From assembly GCA_003477045.1 (NCBI GenBank), contig DMTS01000114.1:1-19090 (forward strand): a DNA stretch of 19,090 nt, read 5' to 3'. A program made the position numbers and the translations under genes. Numbering within the stretch: the first letter of the stretch is position 1; each line of letters starts with the position of its first letter. Below the pieces are notes generated by a model. The model ran no database searches. It saw only the letters and a list, made by a program, of their open reading frames with translations, and had not been told where the DNA came from. This document shows positions 7,987 to 15,002 of the stretch, one piece after another. Origin of the DNA: Candidatus Delongbacteria bacterium (lineage in GTDB: Bacteria > UBA4055).

Positions 7987-8704
7987 CACCCGAGGTTTTC
8001 ATTTTCTGAACTATCCCGCTTATTTCCCCGATAGTAAAAGCATTCTCAACCCGGTAACTTCCTATAGAAATCCGCCTTAAATTTTTCAGATGGGCATAAG
8101 TACTCAGCTTTTCACCTATATCATCGGCAAGAGTTCTGATATATGTCCCCTTAGAACAATTTACCAGTATCCTGACTATATCTTTTTTAATTTCGGATAC
8201 TTCTATCGAGTGAATTGTTATCTTTCTCGGTTCTCTCTCAACCTCTATGCCTTTTCTGGCTGATTCGTATAGCCGCTTTCCGTCCTTTTTAATGGCAGAA
8301 AACATTGGAGGAAGCTGCATCTGTTCTCCCGAAAAACTCATAACCGCCGACATGATCTCTTTTTCGCTTACTTTCTTGTCAGACACTGCAGTCACTGTGC
8401 CTGTAGGATCAAATGTATCAGTTCGTTCACCCAGCTTTAATTCAGCTTCATATACCTTATCCGAGCCTGTCAACTCTTCCTGTACCTTTGTAGCTTTACC
8501 TACAAGTAAGAGCAGAAGTCCTGTAGCAAAAGGATCAAGAGTTCCCGCATGACCGATCTTTCTCGTGCCGAGAATGTTTCTGAGTTTAGCTACTACATCG
8601 AAACTTGTCCAACCTGCTTCTTTATCTATCAGAAGTACAAAGCCCTCTTCGTTAACTTCCTGAAGCGTATTATTTTTATCAATTATCTGAATTTTATTCC
8701 CCAT
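7970..8704 (-). CDS. truB: tRNA pseudouridine-55 synthase
   Basis: TruB makes pseudouridine 55 in the T-loop of tRNAs. The catalytic block GHAGTLDP at 51-58 contains the nucleophile Asp57. It is preceded by DKEAGWTSFDVV (27-38) and followed by the LLLLVGKATK helix. SKGTYIRTLADDIG and the LRRISIGSYR block also match. At 244 residues it is shorter than the E. coli enzyme (about 314) and ends soon after the catalytic domain, apparently without a full C-terminal PUA-type domain. Shorter TruB forms of this kind occur in other bacteria. The ATG lies 11 bases inside the end of nrnA and has no clear Shine-Dalgarno sequence, which fits translation by coupling. It is the last gene of the minus-strand rimP cluster. 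Confidence 0.96.
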   Translation of the reverse strand: MGNKIQIIDKNNTLQEVNEEGFVLLIDKEAGWTSFDVVAKLRNILGTRKIGHAGTLDPFATGLLLLLVGKATKVQEELTGSDKVYEAELKLGERTDTFDPTGTVTAVSDKKVSEKEIMSAVMSFSGEQMQLPPMFSAIKKDGKRLYESARKGIEVEREPRKITIHSIEVSEIKKDIVRILVNCSKGTYIRTLADDIGEKLSTYAHLKNLRRISIGSYRVENAFTIGEISGIVQKMKTSGVSQGP

Positions 8705-9677
8705 AGTATTTTAAGCATGTTTCTCTCAGATCTTTCAGCAGTTTGCTCCTCAGTTCATCGTAAGAACCGTAAAATTTGATCCCTGCTGCATTCTTATGCC
8801 CGCCGCCTTTCCATCTTTCTGAAAATTCGCTGACATTAAAATTTCCTTTTGATCTGACGCTTATCTTATAAAAATCATCGCCGTTCTTTCTTACGAAAAG
8901 CGACACTTCCGCTTCTTCGATCGAATTCAGTATCATAAGAACAGGCTCATTTTCGAGAAGAGGATTTTTTTCCTGATCATTATATGCCAGCGCCAGCTTT
9001 TCATCTCTGAATAACTCTATCTTCGAGGCGATCTCACTTACTTTTACTGTTTCAGAAAAACTTAGTCTCATAAATATTCTGTCCGTAAGATCTGCGAGAT
9101 CAGAGCCGTGTGACATAAAATCCATTACGGATTTTACGGTACTGACATTTGTATTTTGAAATCTAAGTCCGCCGGTATCGGATAAAAGCCCGCTTAAAAG
9201 GGCGTCAGACACGCTTCTGCTTATTGTAAAACCGTTTTCCTTTAATATCTCGTAAACAAGCTCTGACGCAGACGCGGATGTTCTGTCAACATAATTTAGA
9301 CTCCCGAACATTTCATTTGTCGGATGATGGTCAATATTTACAATTTCGGCATCTTCTGCGATCATGTTCGAGACTTTACCTATCCTGTCATAATTTGCAG
9401 TATCGACTATGATCACATTTCTGTATTTTCTGCTACTCAATTCATCAGAATATCTTATATACGGCGACGGATGAGTGTCAAACAAAAATGAGAATCTTTC
9501 AACGAATTTATCTTCATTAACTATGACTACTCTTTTACCGGTTTCTGTTAATGCCAGATACATACCTATGCAGGCTCCGAGATTATCCCCGTCGGGAGCA
9601 TGGTGAGCAGTGATCAGGAAATCATCTTTTTCTTTTAAGAAGTTTCCGATCGCTTTTGCCTGTTCTTTATTTATCAT
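8694..9677 (-). CDS. nrnA: DHH/DHHA1 phosphoesterase, nanoRNase / pAp phosphatase
   Basis: NrnA-type DHH enzymes degrade very short RNAs and dephosphorylate 3',5'-adenosine bisphosphate (pAp), using two metal ions. The 327-residue protein shows motif I (HHAPDGD, 25-31), motif II (VDTAN, 91-95), the DHH signature at 116-118 (NIDHHPTN), and a C-terminal DHHA1 domain with GGGHKNAAG. I place the start at the ATG at 9677: GAGGAA at 9684-9689 sits about seven bases upstream. An in-frame TTG 18 bases further up lies beside a terminator-like hairpin and has no ribosome-binding site. The position between rbfA and truB is a common bacterial arrangement. It overlaps truB by 11 bases and follows the hairpin that encloses the rbfA stop, so its expression may be lower than that of the genes upstream. 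Confidence 0.92.
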   Translation of the reverse strand: MINKEQAKAIGNFLKEKDDFLITAHHAPDGDNLGACIGMYLALTETGKRVVIVNEDKFVERFSFLFDTHPSPYIRYSDELSSRKYRNVIIVDTANYDRIGKVSNMIAEDAEIVNIDHHPTNEMFGSLNYVDRTSASASELVYEILKENGFTISRSVSDALLSGLLSDTGGLRFQNTNVSTVKSVMDFMSHGSDLADLTDRIFMRLSFSETVKVSEIASKIELFRDEKLALAYNDQEKNPLLENEPVLMILNSIEEAEVSLFVRKNGDDFYKISVRSKGNFNVSEFSERWKGGGHKNAAGIKFYGSYDELRSKLLKDLRETCLKYYGE

Positions 9678-9690
9678 AATAATTTCCTCA

Positions 9691-9724
9691 TCCAAAGAAA
9701 AAGCGACATTTAAGTCGCTTCTTC
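9691..9724 (-). terminator. Intrinsic terminator-like hairpin spanning the rbfA stop codon
   Basis: Read on the minus strand, GAAGAAGCGAC (9724-9714) pairs with GTCGCTTTTTC (9707-9697) in an 11-pair stem with one G-U pair. The six-base loop contains most of the rbfA TAA. The 3' arm runs into a T-rich tract ending TTTCTTT. The seven-pair core (AAGCGAC/GTCGCTT) is perfect. It lies between rbfA and nrnA, so it would end or reduce transcription before nrnA-truB. Confidence 0.65.
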
Positions 9725-10072
9725 ATCTTTTTTGATCGAATTCAACAGAGCTTCGATCCTGAATACATTTTCAAGCGTATCGTCGTAGAAGAACCTTAAT
9801 TCAGGTACTATCCTGAGGCTTAAGTACTTTGGTATCTTCATTCTTATGCTCTTATTGTTTAACCTGAAAAGTTTCTCGATTTCTTCAAGCTCAGGTTTTG
9901 TAGTTCTTATCGAAGTGAAATATATATTTGCGACAGAGAGATCCGGGCTCATTTTTATATGATTGATCGAAGCGAATTTCAGTTCTTCGACATTCATGTC
10001 GTTGAAAATGATCTTCGAAATGGTTCTTTTTAATTCCGAAGATATTCTGTTCATTCTTTTAGTGCCTGTCAT
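9710..10072 (-). CDS. rbfA: 30S ribosome-binding factor A
   Basis: RbfA binds the immature 30S subunit during 16S rRNA processing and cold adaptation. The 120-residue length is normal. The KH-like fold is recognisable from the N-terminal RMNRISSELKRTISKII helix, the central SPDLSVANIYFT strand, and the C-terminal LRIVPELRFFYDDTLENVFRIEALL block, whose VPELRFFYD matches the family. The ATG shares one base with the infB stop (TGATG), so translation is coupled to IF-2, as in many bacteria. Its stop codon lies in the loop of a terminator-like hairpin. The gene order infB-rbfA-nrnA-truB supports the call. Confidence 0.94.
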   Translation of the reverse strand: MTGTKRMNRISSELKRTISKIIFNDMNVEELKFASINHIKMSPDLSVANIYFTSIRTTKPELEEIEKLFRLNNKSIRMKIPKYLSLRIVPELRFFYDDTLENVFRIEALLNSIKKDEEAT

Positions 10073-12840
10073 CAGTCAAGTTTCCTCTGTGTCTCTTTAT
10101 ATTCAAATACTTCGATTATATCGTTTTCTTTAAAGTCGTTGAAATTATCTATTCCTATTCCGCATTCAAATCCCGCGGCAACCTCTTTGGCATCGTCCTT
10201 CAGTCTCTTAAGCGAAGTCAATTTTCCCTGATAAACCTCAATTCCTTCCCTTATTACTTTGAGCATAGCGTTCCTTATCACTTTTCCTGACAGAACATAT
10301 GAACCTGCAATTGTTCCGAGCTTCGGAACTTTGAATATCTGACGGACTTCTGCTGTTCCCAAAAGTTCTTCTGTGATAAGTGGTTTCAACATACCCTCAA
10401 GAGCATTCTTAACATCCTGGAACAGATCATAAATTATGCTGTATATCCTTATCTCGACTTTCTTCTGCTGGGCAAGATCTTTTGCTTTCAGGTTCGGCCT
10501 TACATGGAATCCGAGTATGATCGCGCCTGAAGCTTCGGCAAGAAGCACATCGCCTTCAGTTATAGCCCCAACACCCTTAGAAAGTATTTTTACTCCCACC
10601 TCACTGCTTGCAACTTTCATCAGAGTATCGCTTATAGCTTCGACCGAGCCGTCGGCGTCGCCTTTTATTATAAGATTCAGCGTCTGAACATCCCCAAGTT
10701 TGATCTGTTCTGAAACATTATCAAGTGTAATAATACTAACCTTATGCCTTGATTGAGCCCTGTTGATCTGCTCTCTTCTGCCTGCTATCATTTTTGCTTT
10801 CTGCTCGTTGTCAACAACAATGAACGAATCCCCCGCATTGGGTGATCCCGAGAAACCGAGCACCAGCACAGGATAAGCGGGTTTAGCTTCGAAAACATTC
10901 TCTCTCCTCTCATTCAGCATCGCTCTTACCTTTCCGTAAGTCTGACCGCAGACAAAAGTATCGCCGACCTTTAGAGTTCCTTTCTGAACCAGTATGGTTG
11001 ATACTGCCCCGAAACCTTTATCAAGTTTAGATTCGATCACTGTTCCGATCGCCTGACAGAACGGATTGGCTTTTAATTCAAGCATATCAGCTTCCATGAC
11101 AATTGCATCAAGAAGCGCTTCTATTCCCAATCCTGTTTTTGCAGATATTTCTACCGACTGATATTTTCCTCCCCACTGCTCAACAAGAATATTTCTCTGA
11201 GAGAGCTGGGTTCTTATTTTTTCGGCATCCGCGCTTGATTTATCCATTTTGTTTATTGCAAATATCAGTGGCACTTCAGCGAGAAGCGCATGATCAATAG
11301 CCTCGTTCGTCTGGGCATTTACTCTGTCATCGGCTGCTATTACTATGATCACGATGTCTGTGATCTTGGCTCCTCTCGATCTCATGGCCGTAAAAGCTTC
11401 GTGTCCGGGAGTATCAAGGAAAGTAAGGTTTTTATCCTTATAATCTACGACATAGGCTCCGATGTGCTGAGTTATTCCACCTGATTCTCCTGCTACTACT
11501 TTTGTATTTCTGATATAGTCAAGCAGAGATGTCTTTCCGTGATCAACATGCCCCATGATCGTTATGATAGGATTTTTCTCTCTCAGAAGGCTTGGATCTT
11601 CATGTTCGTCTTCATAGAAGAAGTTGTCATCGTACTCGCTTTCAAATTCCACATCAGTATCGAATTCGGCAGCGATAAGCTCGATCTTTTCTTTATCAAG
11701 CCTCTGATTTATTGTAACCATAAGTCCCATCGAGAAACATTTCGATATAATGTCTGTAACAGAAACACCGATTTTATTTGCAAGTTCGGAAGTAGAAATA
11801 AATTCGGATACTCCGATTACATTTACTTCAATTTCCACTTCAGTTCCATCAGCCTGAGCTTTTCTTTTCTTTCTTTTCTTAAAAGATTTAGCTGTGTCTG
11901 CGCTCATTTTGCTTAGAGTATCCTTTACCGAATCTTTTACTTCCTCATGGTTGACTTTATCTTTCTTGCGTCTTTTTTTACCGCTTTTTGCCGCGTCATC
12001 AGATACGACCACATCGCCGTCGGCGACTACTACTGACACATTCTTGTGTCTTCTTCTTTTGAATACCGCTTTGCTTTTAGCGGCTTTATCCTCTTTTATT
12101 GAATCTTTATCATCAGTTTTCTTTTTCAGTTTTGATTTTTTATCCGCGGAATCTGCGTTCTCAACGACAGGAGTTACAGGAGCAGCGGAACTTTTAGGAT
12201 AATCCTTCTTAAATCCCCTGTCAGGTCTCTGCTGATCGTGCACAGTCTCTTTGTCCGACTTCTGGAATTCCCTTCTTACATAAGGTTTATCGTTTCTCTG
12301 GGTAACCGGAGTTCTCTTATTATCCGCCTGGACAGGCTTACTTTGTTCAAGCTGCGGTTCAGGCTTTTTGGAGCTTTTATCATCTTTTTCTTTTGATACA
12401 TCCGCATCTTCTTGTTTAATGACGGCGGGTTCAGGCATGACTTCCGAAAGTTTTACCTCTAGCGCTGACGGCTCTTCCTCGCCCTTGATCTTTCTTCTTG
12501 ATCTTTTTACTTCTCTTTCTTCTCCGGCTTCCTTCGGGTTTGCCGACAAAATTTCTTCTATCTCGGGTATCCTCGATTTTATATCTATCTGTTTCTTCTG
12601 GGCTGATTTCAACTTATCACCGCTGCCGTCGTCTTCCGATTTCTTTTCAGTAAATTCCTTATAGCCTTCAGGATTAAACTTTTTCAATATATAGCCATAG
12701 GCCTCATCATCGACTTTCGATAAAAAACCTTTTGAAACATCAACCTCTGGATACTCTTTAAGCAGGAAATCCACTATCTTCTGAGTTGAAAGCTCCAATT
12801 CTTTAGCTATTTTAGATATTTGTGTATTTTTACCTTTCAT
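10072..12840 (-). CDS. infB: Translation initiation factor IF-2
   Basis: IF-2 is the GTPase that places initiator fMet-tRNA on the 30S subunit and promotes subunit joining. The 922-residue protein has an IF2_N helix bundle at about 5-55. A highly charged, low-complexity linker (about 60-335) follows, with basic clusters such as KRRRHK and KKRKKRK. A second IF2_N-like segment lies at about 341-395. The G domain has G1 GHVDHGKT (430-437), the GGITQHIGAY switch region (454-463), G3 DTPGH (476-480) and G4 NKMD (530-533). The domain II, III and C-terminal fMet-tRNA-binding regions follow. The stretch after the Walker B region reads AADDRVNAQT, where most IF-2 proteins have AADDGVMPQT. The ATG is at 12840, three bases after the L7Ae-like gene stop. 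Confidence 0.97.
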   Translation of the reverse strand: MKGKNTQISKIAKELELSTQKIVDFLLKEYPEVDVSKGFLSKVDDEAYGYILKKFNPEGYKEFTEKKSEDDGSGDKLKSAQKKQIDIKSRIPEIEEILSANPKEAGEEREVKRSRRKIKGEEEPSALEVKLSEVMPEPAVIKQEDADVSKEKDDKSSKKPEPQLEQSKPVQADNKRTPVTQRNDKPYVRREFQKSDKETVHDQQRPDRGFKKDYPKSSAAPVTPVVENADSADKKSKLKKKTDDKDSIKEDKAAKSKAVFKRRRHKNVSVVVADGDVVVSDDAAKSGKKRRKKDKVNHEEVKDSVKDTLSKMSADTAKSFKKRKKRKAQADGTEVEIEVNVIGVSEFISTSELANKIGVSVTDIISKCFSMGLMVTINQRLDKEKIELIAAEFDTDVEFESEYDDNFFYEDEHEDPSLLREKNPIITIMGHVDHGKTSLLDYIRNTKVVAGESGGITQHIGAYVVDYKDKNLTFLDTPGHEAFTAMRSRGAKITDIVIIVIAADDRVNAQTNEAIDHALLAEVPLIFAINKMDKSSADAEKIRTQLSQRNILVEQWGGKYQSVEISAKTGLGIEALLDAIVMEADMLELKANPFCQAIGTVIESKLDKGFGAVSTILVQKGTLKVGDTFVCGQTYGKVRAMLNERRENVFEAKPAYPVLVLGFSGSPNAGDSFIVVDNEQKAKMIAGRREQINRAQSRHKVSIITLDNVSEQIKLGDVQTLNLIIKGDADGSVEAISDTLMKVASSEVGVKILSKGVGAITEGDVLLAEASGAIILGFHVRPNLKAKDLAQQKKVEIRIYSIIYDLFQDVKNALEGMLKPLITEELLGTAEVRQIFKVPKLGTIAGSYVLSGKVIRNAMLKVIREGIEVYQGKLTSLKRLKDDAKEVAAGFECGIGIDNFNDFKENDIIEVFEYKETQRKLD

Positions 12841-12843
12841 ATT

Positions 12844-13179
12844 TCAGATTTCCCCGCAAGATTTTATTATTTTTTTTATTTCTTTTGAAAGTGCTGATTT
12901 TTTAAATCCTATCACTTTGACACCCTCTTTACCTATCAGCTTACCCAGTTCAACCCCGCAATCAAATTTAATTATTTTTTCATCCCCGAACTTTGTGCTC
13001 AGGTTCTTGATAGTGTTCTCGCTGGTGCCTTCGCTTATCATAACAATCTCAATTCCTTTTTCAGCCATACTTTCCAGTCTGTTCTGTCCTATCAGCGCCA
13101 CTCCAGATCTGATAGAAAAATGGATCAGTGTAGTGACACGGCCGATAATTTCGCTTTTAGTCAGCGTAATAACTGTCAA
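12844..13179 (-). CDS. L7Ae/YlxQ-like RNA-binding protein
   Basis: The 111-residue protein has the size and pattern of the L7Ae/L30e fold: a helix with the IRSGVALIG segment, MISEGTSENTIKNL matching the usual 'A-D-x-S-x-N-T-x-K-L' region, then a turn and ELGKLIGKEGVKVIGF. Family members bind kink-turn RNA. The position between nusA and infB is that of ylxQ in Firmicutes, where ylxR usually precedes it; ylxR is absent here. The start is a TTG at 13179, inside nusA: AAAGG at 13186-13190 lies six bases upstream, and no ATG or GTG is available before the conserved region. This gives a 23-base overlap with nusA, which suggests translational coupling. The fold is fairly sure; the RNA target is unknown. 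Confidence 0.8.
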   Translation of the reverse strand: MTVITLTKSEIIGRVTTLIHFSIRSGVALIGQNRLESMAEKGIEIVMISEGTSENTIKNLSTKFGDEKIIKFDCGVELGKLIGKEGVKVIGFKKSALSKEIKKIIKSCGEI

Positions 13180-14410
13180 GTGTAGCCTTTATATAGTTAT
13201 ACTTGTCTTCGTCCATTCCTTCGATCTGCAGTAACTCTTCTTTAGGCATTTCAAAGAATTTTTCCGCATCAGTGATACCGTTATCCTTCAGAAGCGCTTT
13301 AAGTTCATCTGTAAATTCTTCTACTTTTTCAATAGTAAGATTTGTGATCTCGTCGTATTCAGATTCTGTCATTACTTTGATCTTATATCCCGAAACTTCC
13401 TCAGTCAGCTCAATATTGCTGTTCTTAAGGCCTATTACATCATTATAAATATGGTCGGGAACTACTATCTCGGCGGTTTTGTTTTCCGTATCAAGCTCTA
13501 TCTGATACTCGGTTTTAATTCCTAGCAGCCTGGTAATGAACATTTTTGGTTCGCCGATCTTCTGAATAATATCGATCTTCTCTTTGTTGAGTTCGGATAC
13601 TATTGCGGTGATCCTTGCACCTCTCTGGCCGACGCATGCACCGACAGGATCTACTCTCGAGTCAAGAGTTTCAAGAATAACTTTTGATCTGATCCCCGGC
13701 CTTCTGGCGACCTGAACGATCTCGATTATTCCGTCGCTTATTTCAGGCACTTCGGATTCGAACAGTTTCTTTATAAAATCGGCATCGGCTCTTGACACTA
13801 TTACCTTTACATCCTGATTTTTAAAGTAAACATCTTTTATCACAGCCTTGACCAGCTCTCCCCTTCTGTATCTTTCATTAAAAACCGATTCTGATTTAGG
13901 CATTATAACTTCGATATCATCATAGTTGATCTTTATTTCTCTTGGTGTTATCTGATGGATCGAACCCATAATTATCTCGCCGATCTTTTCAATATAAGTG
14001 TCGTGAGTGTTTGCTCTTTCCACTTTCTTGATCTTCTGGGCAAGGATCTGCTTCGCAGCTATAATATGTCTTCTTCCGAAAGAATCGAAATCTATTATTT
14101 CGGGGAAATCATCCCCGACTTCAGCGTCTTCATCCAGTGCCTGAGCTTCGGATAATTTTATCTGACTGACCGGATCTTCAAAGTCCTCGTCTTTCACGAC
14201 TTCTCTTTCATGAATGATCTCGACATCGCCCGTGTCAATATTGAAAGTTACGCTGAAATAATCTTCGGCGTTAGCTTCTTCGTCAAGGTTGTACTTTTTC
14301 TTCAATATGCTTAAAAAGATTGATTTTACAATTTCACTCAGCTTCGATTTTTCGATCTTTTTCTCTTTGATTATGCCTTCAATAGCGCTTACTACTTCTC
14401 GAGCATCCAT
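13157..14410 (-). CDS. nusA: Transcription termination/antitermination factor NusA
   Basis: NusA binds RNA polymerase and modulates pausing, termination and antitermination. The 417-residue protein has the N-terminal polymerase-binding domain (about 1-125), an S1 domain (about 132-208), KH1 with PVGACVGQRGARI (255-267), and KH2 around 318-350. One C-terminal helix-hairpin-helix-like domain follows (about 368-415, containing LLQIEGMDED), so it is intermediate in length between the B. subtilis and E. coli forms. KH1 has the standard GxxG loop (GQRG, 261-264). The KH2 loop reads IGLKNSN (326-332) where the family norm is IGKGGQN. GGAGG at 14420-14424 precedes the ATG by nine bases. The gene follows rimP by 18 bases. 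Confidence 0.97.
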   Translation of the reverse strand: MDAREVVSAIEGIIKEKKIEKSKLSEIVKSIFLSILKKKYNLDEEANAEDYFSVTFNIDTGDVEIIHEREVVKDEDFEDPVSQIKLSEAQALDEDAEVGDDFPEIIDFDSFGRRHIIAAKQILAQKIKKVERANTHDTYIEKIGEIIMGSIHQITPREIKINYDDIEVIMPKSESVFNERYRRGELVKAVIKDVYFKNQDVKVIVSRADADFIKKLFESEVPEISDGIIEIVQVARRPGIRSKVILETLDSRVDPVGACVGQRGARITAIVSELNKEKIDIIQKIGEPKMFITRLLGIKTEYQIELDTENKTAEIVVPDHIYNDVIGLKNSNIELTEEVSGYKIKVMTESEYDEITNLTIEKVEEFTDELKALLKDNGITDAEKFFEMPKEELLQIEGMDEDKYNYIKATLDSYYAD

Positions 14411-14428
14411 TTGATCATGCCTCCGTTA

Positions 14429-14911
14429 TTAAAATTTTATTTTTATTTTCGCTTTGATAATATCTTCTGTCCTGATCTCTTTTTCTTCATCATCCACAAG
14501 AATAATTATCTTATCTTCGAACGCTTTATTAAGCATTCCTTCCACATTTATATTCTTATCTTCGCCTTTCAATAATATCTTCAGCAGCCTGCCTTCGTTC
14601 CAGTAAAAATCTTTGAATGATTTCAGTTCCCTGTCAATTCCGGGGGAGCTGACTTCAAGCTGATAATCTTCCGGCAGTATTCCATTTTCGGATGCTTCAC
14701 AGAATTTTCTGAATTCTTTAGCTATAGCTGCAAGGTCGGACACCATTGGGCCCTTTTTCGATCCTACCGTAACCCTGACCAGGATTCCTTTTGAATTTGA
14801 AGTGATGACAGTATCAACAACTTCCTGCCCGAATTTTTCTGCGATAGGTTTAATCGTTTTTTCTACTATTTCTGCCTGATCAACCGTAATTTTCTCCTTT
14901 TTTATAAACAA
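14429..14911 (-). CDS. rimP: Ribosome maturation factor RimP
   Basis: RimP helps assemble the 30S subunit. The family is recognised from the N-terminal helix with IVEKTIKPIAEKFG, the middle VSDLAAIAKEF helix, and the hallmark LEVSSPGIDREL at about residues 85-96, followed by an SH3-like C-terminal domain (GRLLKILLKG). The start is uncertain. The only standard start codon in frame before the conserved part is a TTG at 14911, which lies in the T-run of the terminator upstream and has no ribosome-binding site. A strong AAGGAG (14899-14894) lies inside this frame, and only ATT (14890) or ACG (14887) follow it in phase. The listed coordinates therefore give the longest form; the real protein may be 7-8 residues shorter. 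It is the first gene of the nusA-infB operon. Confidence 0.9.
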   Translation of the reverse strand: MFIKKEKITVDQAEIVEKTIKPIAEKFGQEVVDTVITSNSKGILVRVTVGSKKGPMVSDLAAIAKEFRKFCEASENGILPEDYQLEVSSPGIDRELKSFKDFYWNEGRLLKILLKGEDKNINVEGMLNKAFEDKIIILVDDEEKEIRTEDIIKAKIKIKF

Positions 14912-14932
14912 AAAAGTGGGGTTTACCCACTT
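14909..14932 (-). terminator. Intrinsic terminator after dxs; candidate attenuator in the rimP leader
   Basis: On the minus strand, AAGTGGG (14932-14926) and CCCACTT (14920-14914) form a perfect seven-pair stem around the loop TAAAC. A T-run follows directly (CTTTTTTG). It lies 71 bases after the dxs stop and would end that transcript. A promoter candidate (14960-14991) lies between dxs and this hairpin, so transcripts from that promoter must also cross it before reaching rimP. Confidence 0.8.
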
Positions 14933-14959
14933 CTCAGCTCTTTCTCACAGTCACTTCAC

Positions 14960-14991
14960 CAAATATAACAAATGAAAAATCGTTCCGCAAG
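14960..14991 (-). promoter_or_regulatory. Candidate promoter of the rimP-nusA-infB operon
   Basis: On the minus strand, TTGCGG (14990-14985) is followed after 17 bases by TATATT (14967-14962), which continues as TATATTTG. In Bacteroidota terms this is CTTG, 20 bases, TATATTTG. The expected RNA start is near 14955, about 23 bases before the terminator hairpin. Confidence 0.55.
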
Positions 14992-15002
14992 TTGAAAATA
15001 TA

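Noticed and set aside
9678..9695. TTG start for nrnA giving a six-residue longer protein
   Set aside because: It abuts the terminator-like hairpin and lacks a ribosome-binding site, whereas the ATG at 9677 has GAGGAA at good distance.
11539..12202. Open frames of about 100-125 codons on the plus strand opposite infB
   Set aside because: They run antisense to the charged IF-2 linker, are rich in Ser/Phe/Leu as expected from reversed Lys/Glu/Asp codons, and have no ribosome-binding site or recognisable domain.
11830..12660. Repeat-like Lys/Arg/Glu-rich DNA in infB as a tandem repeat or insertion
   Set aside because: It is the ordinary variable charged linker of IF-2, in frame, with no repeated unit that I can define.
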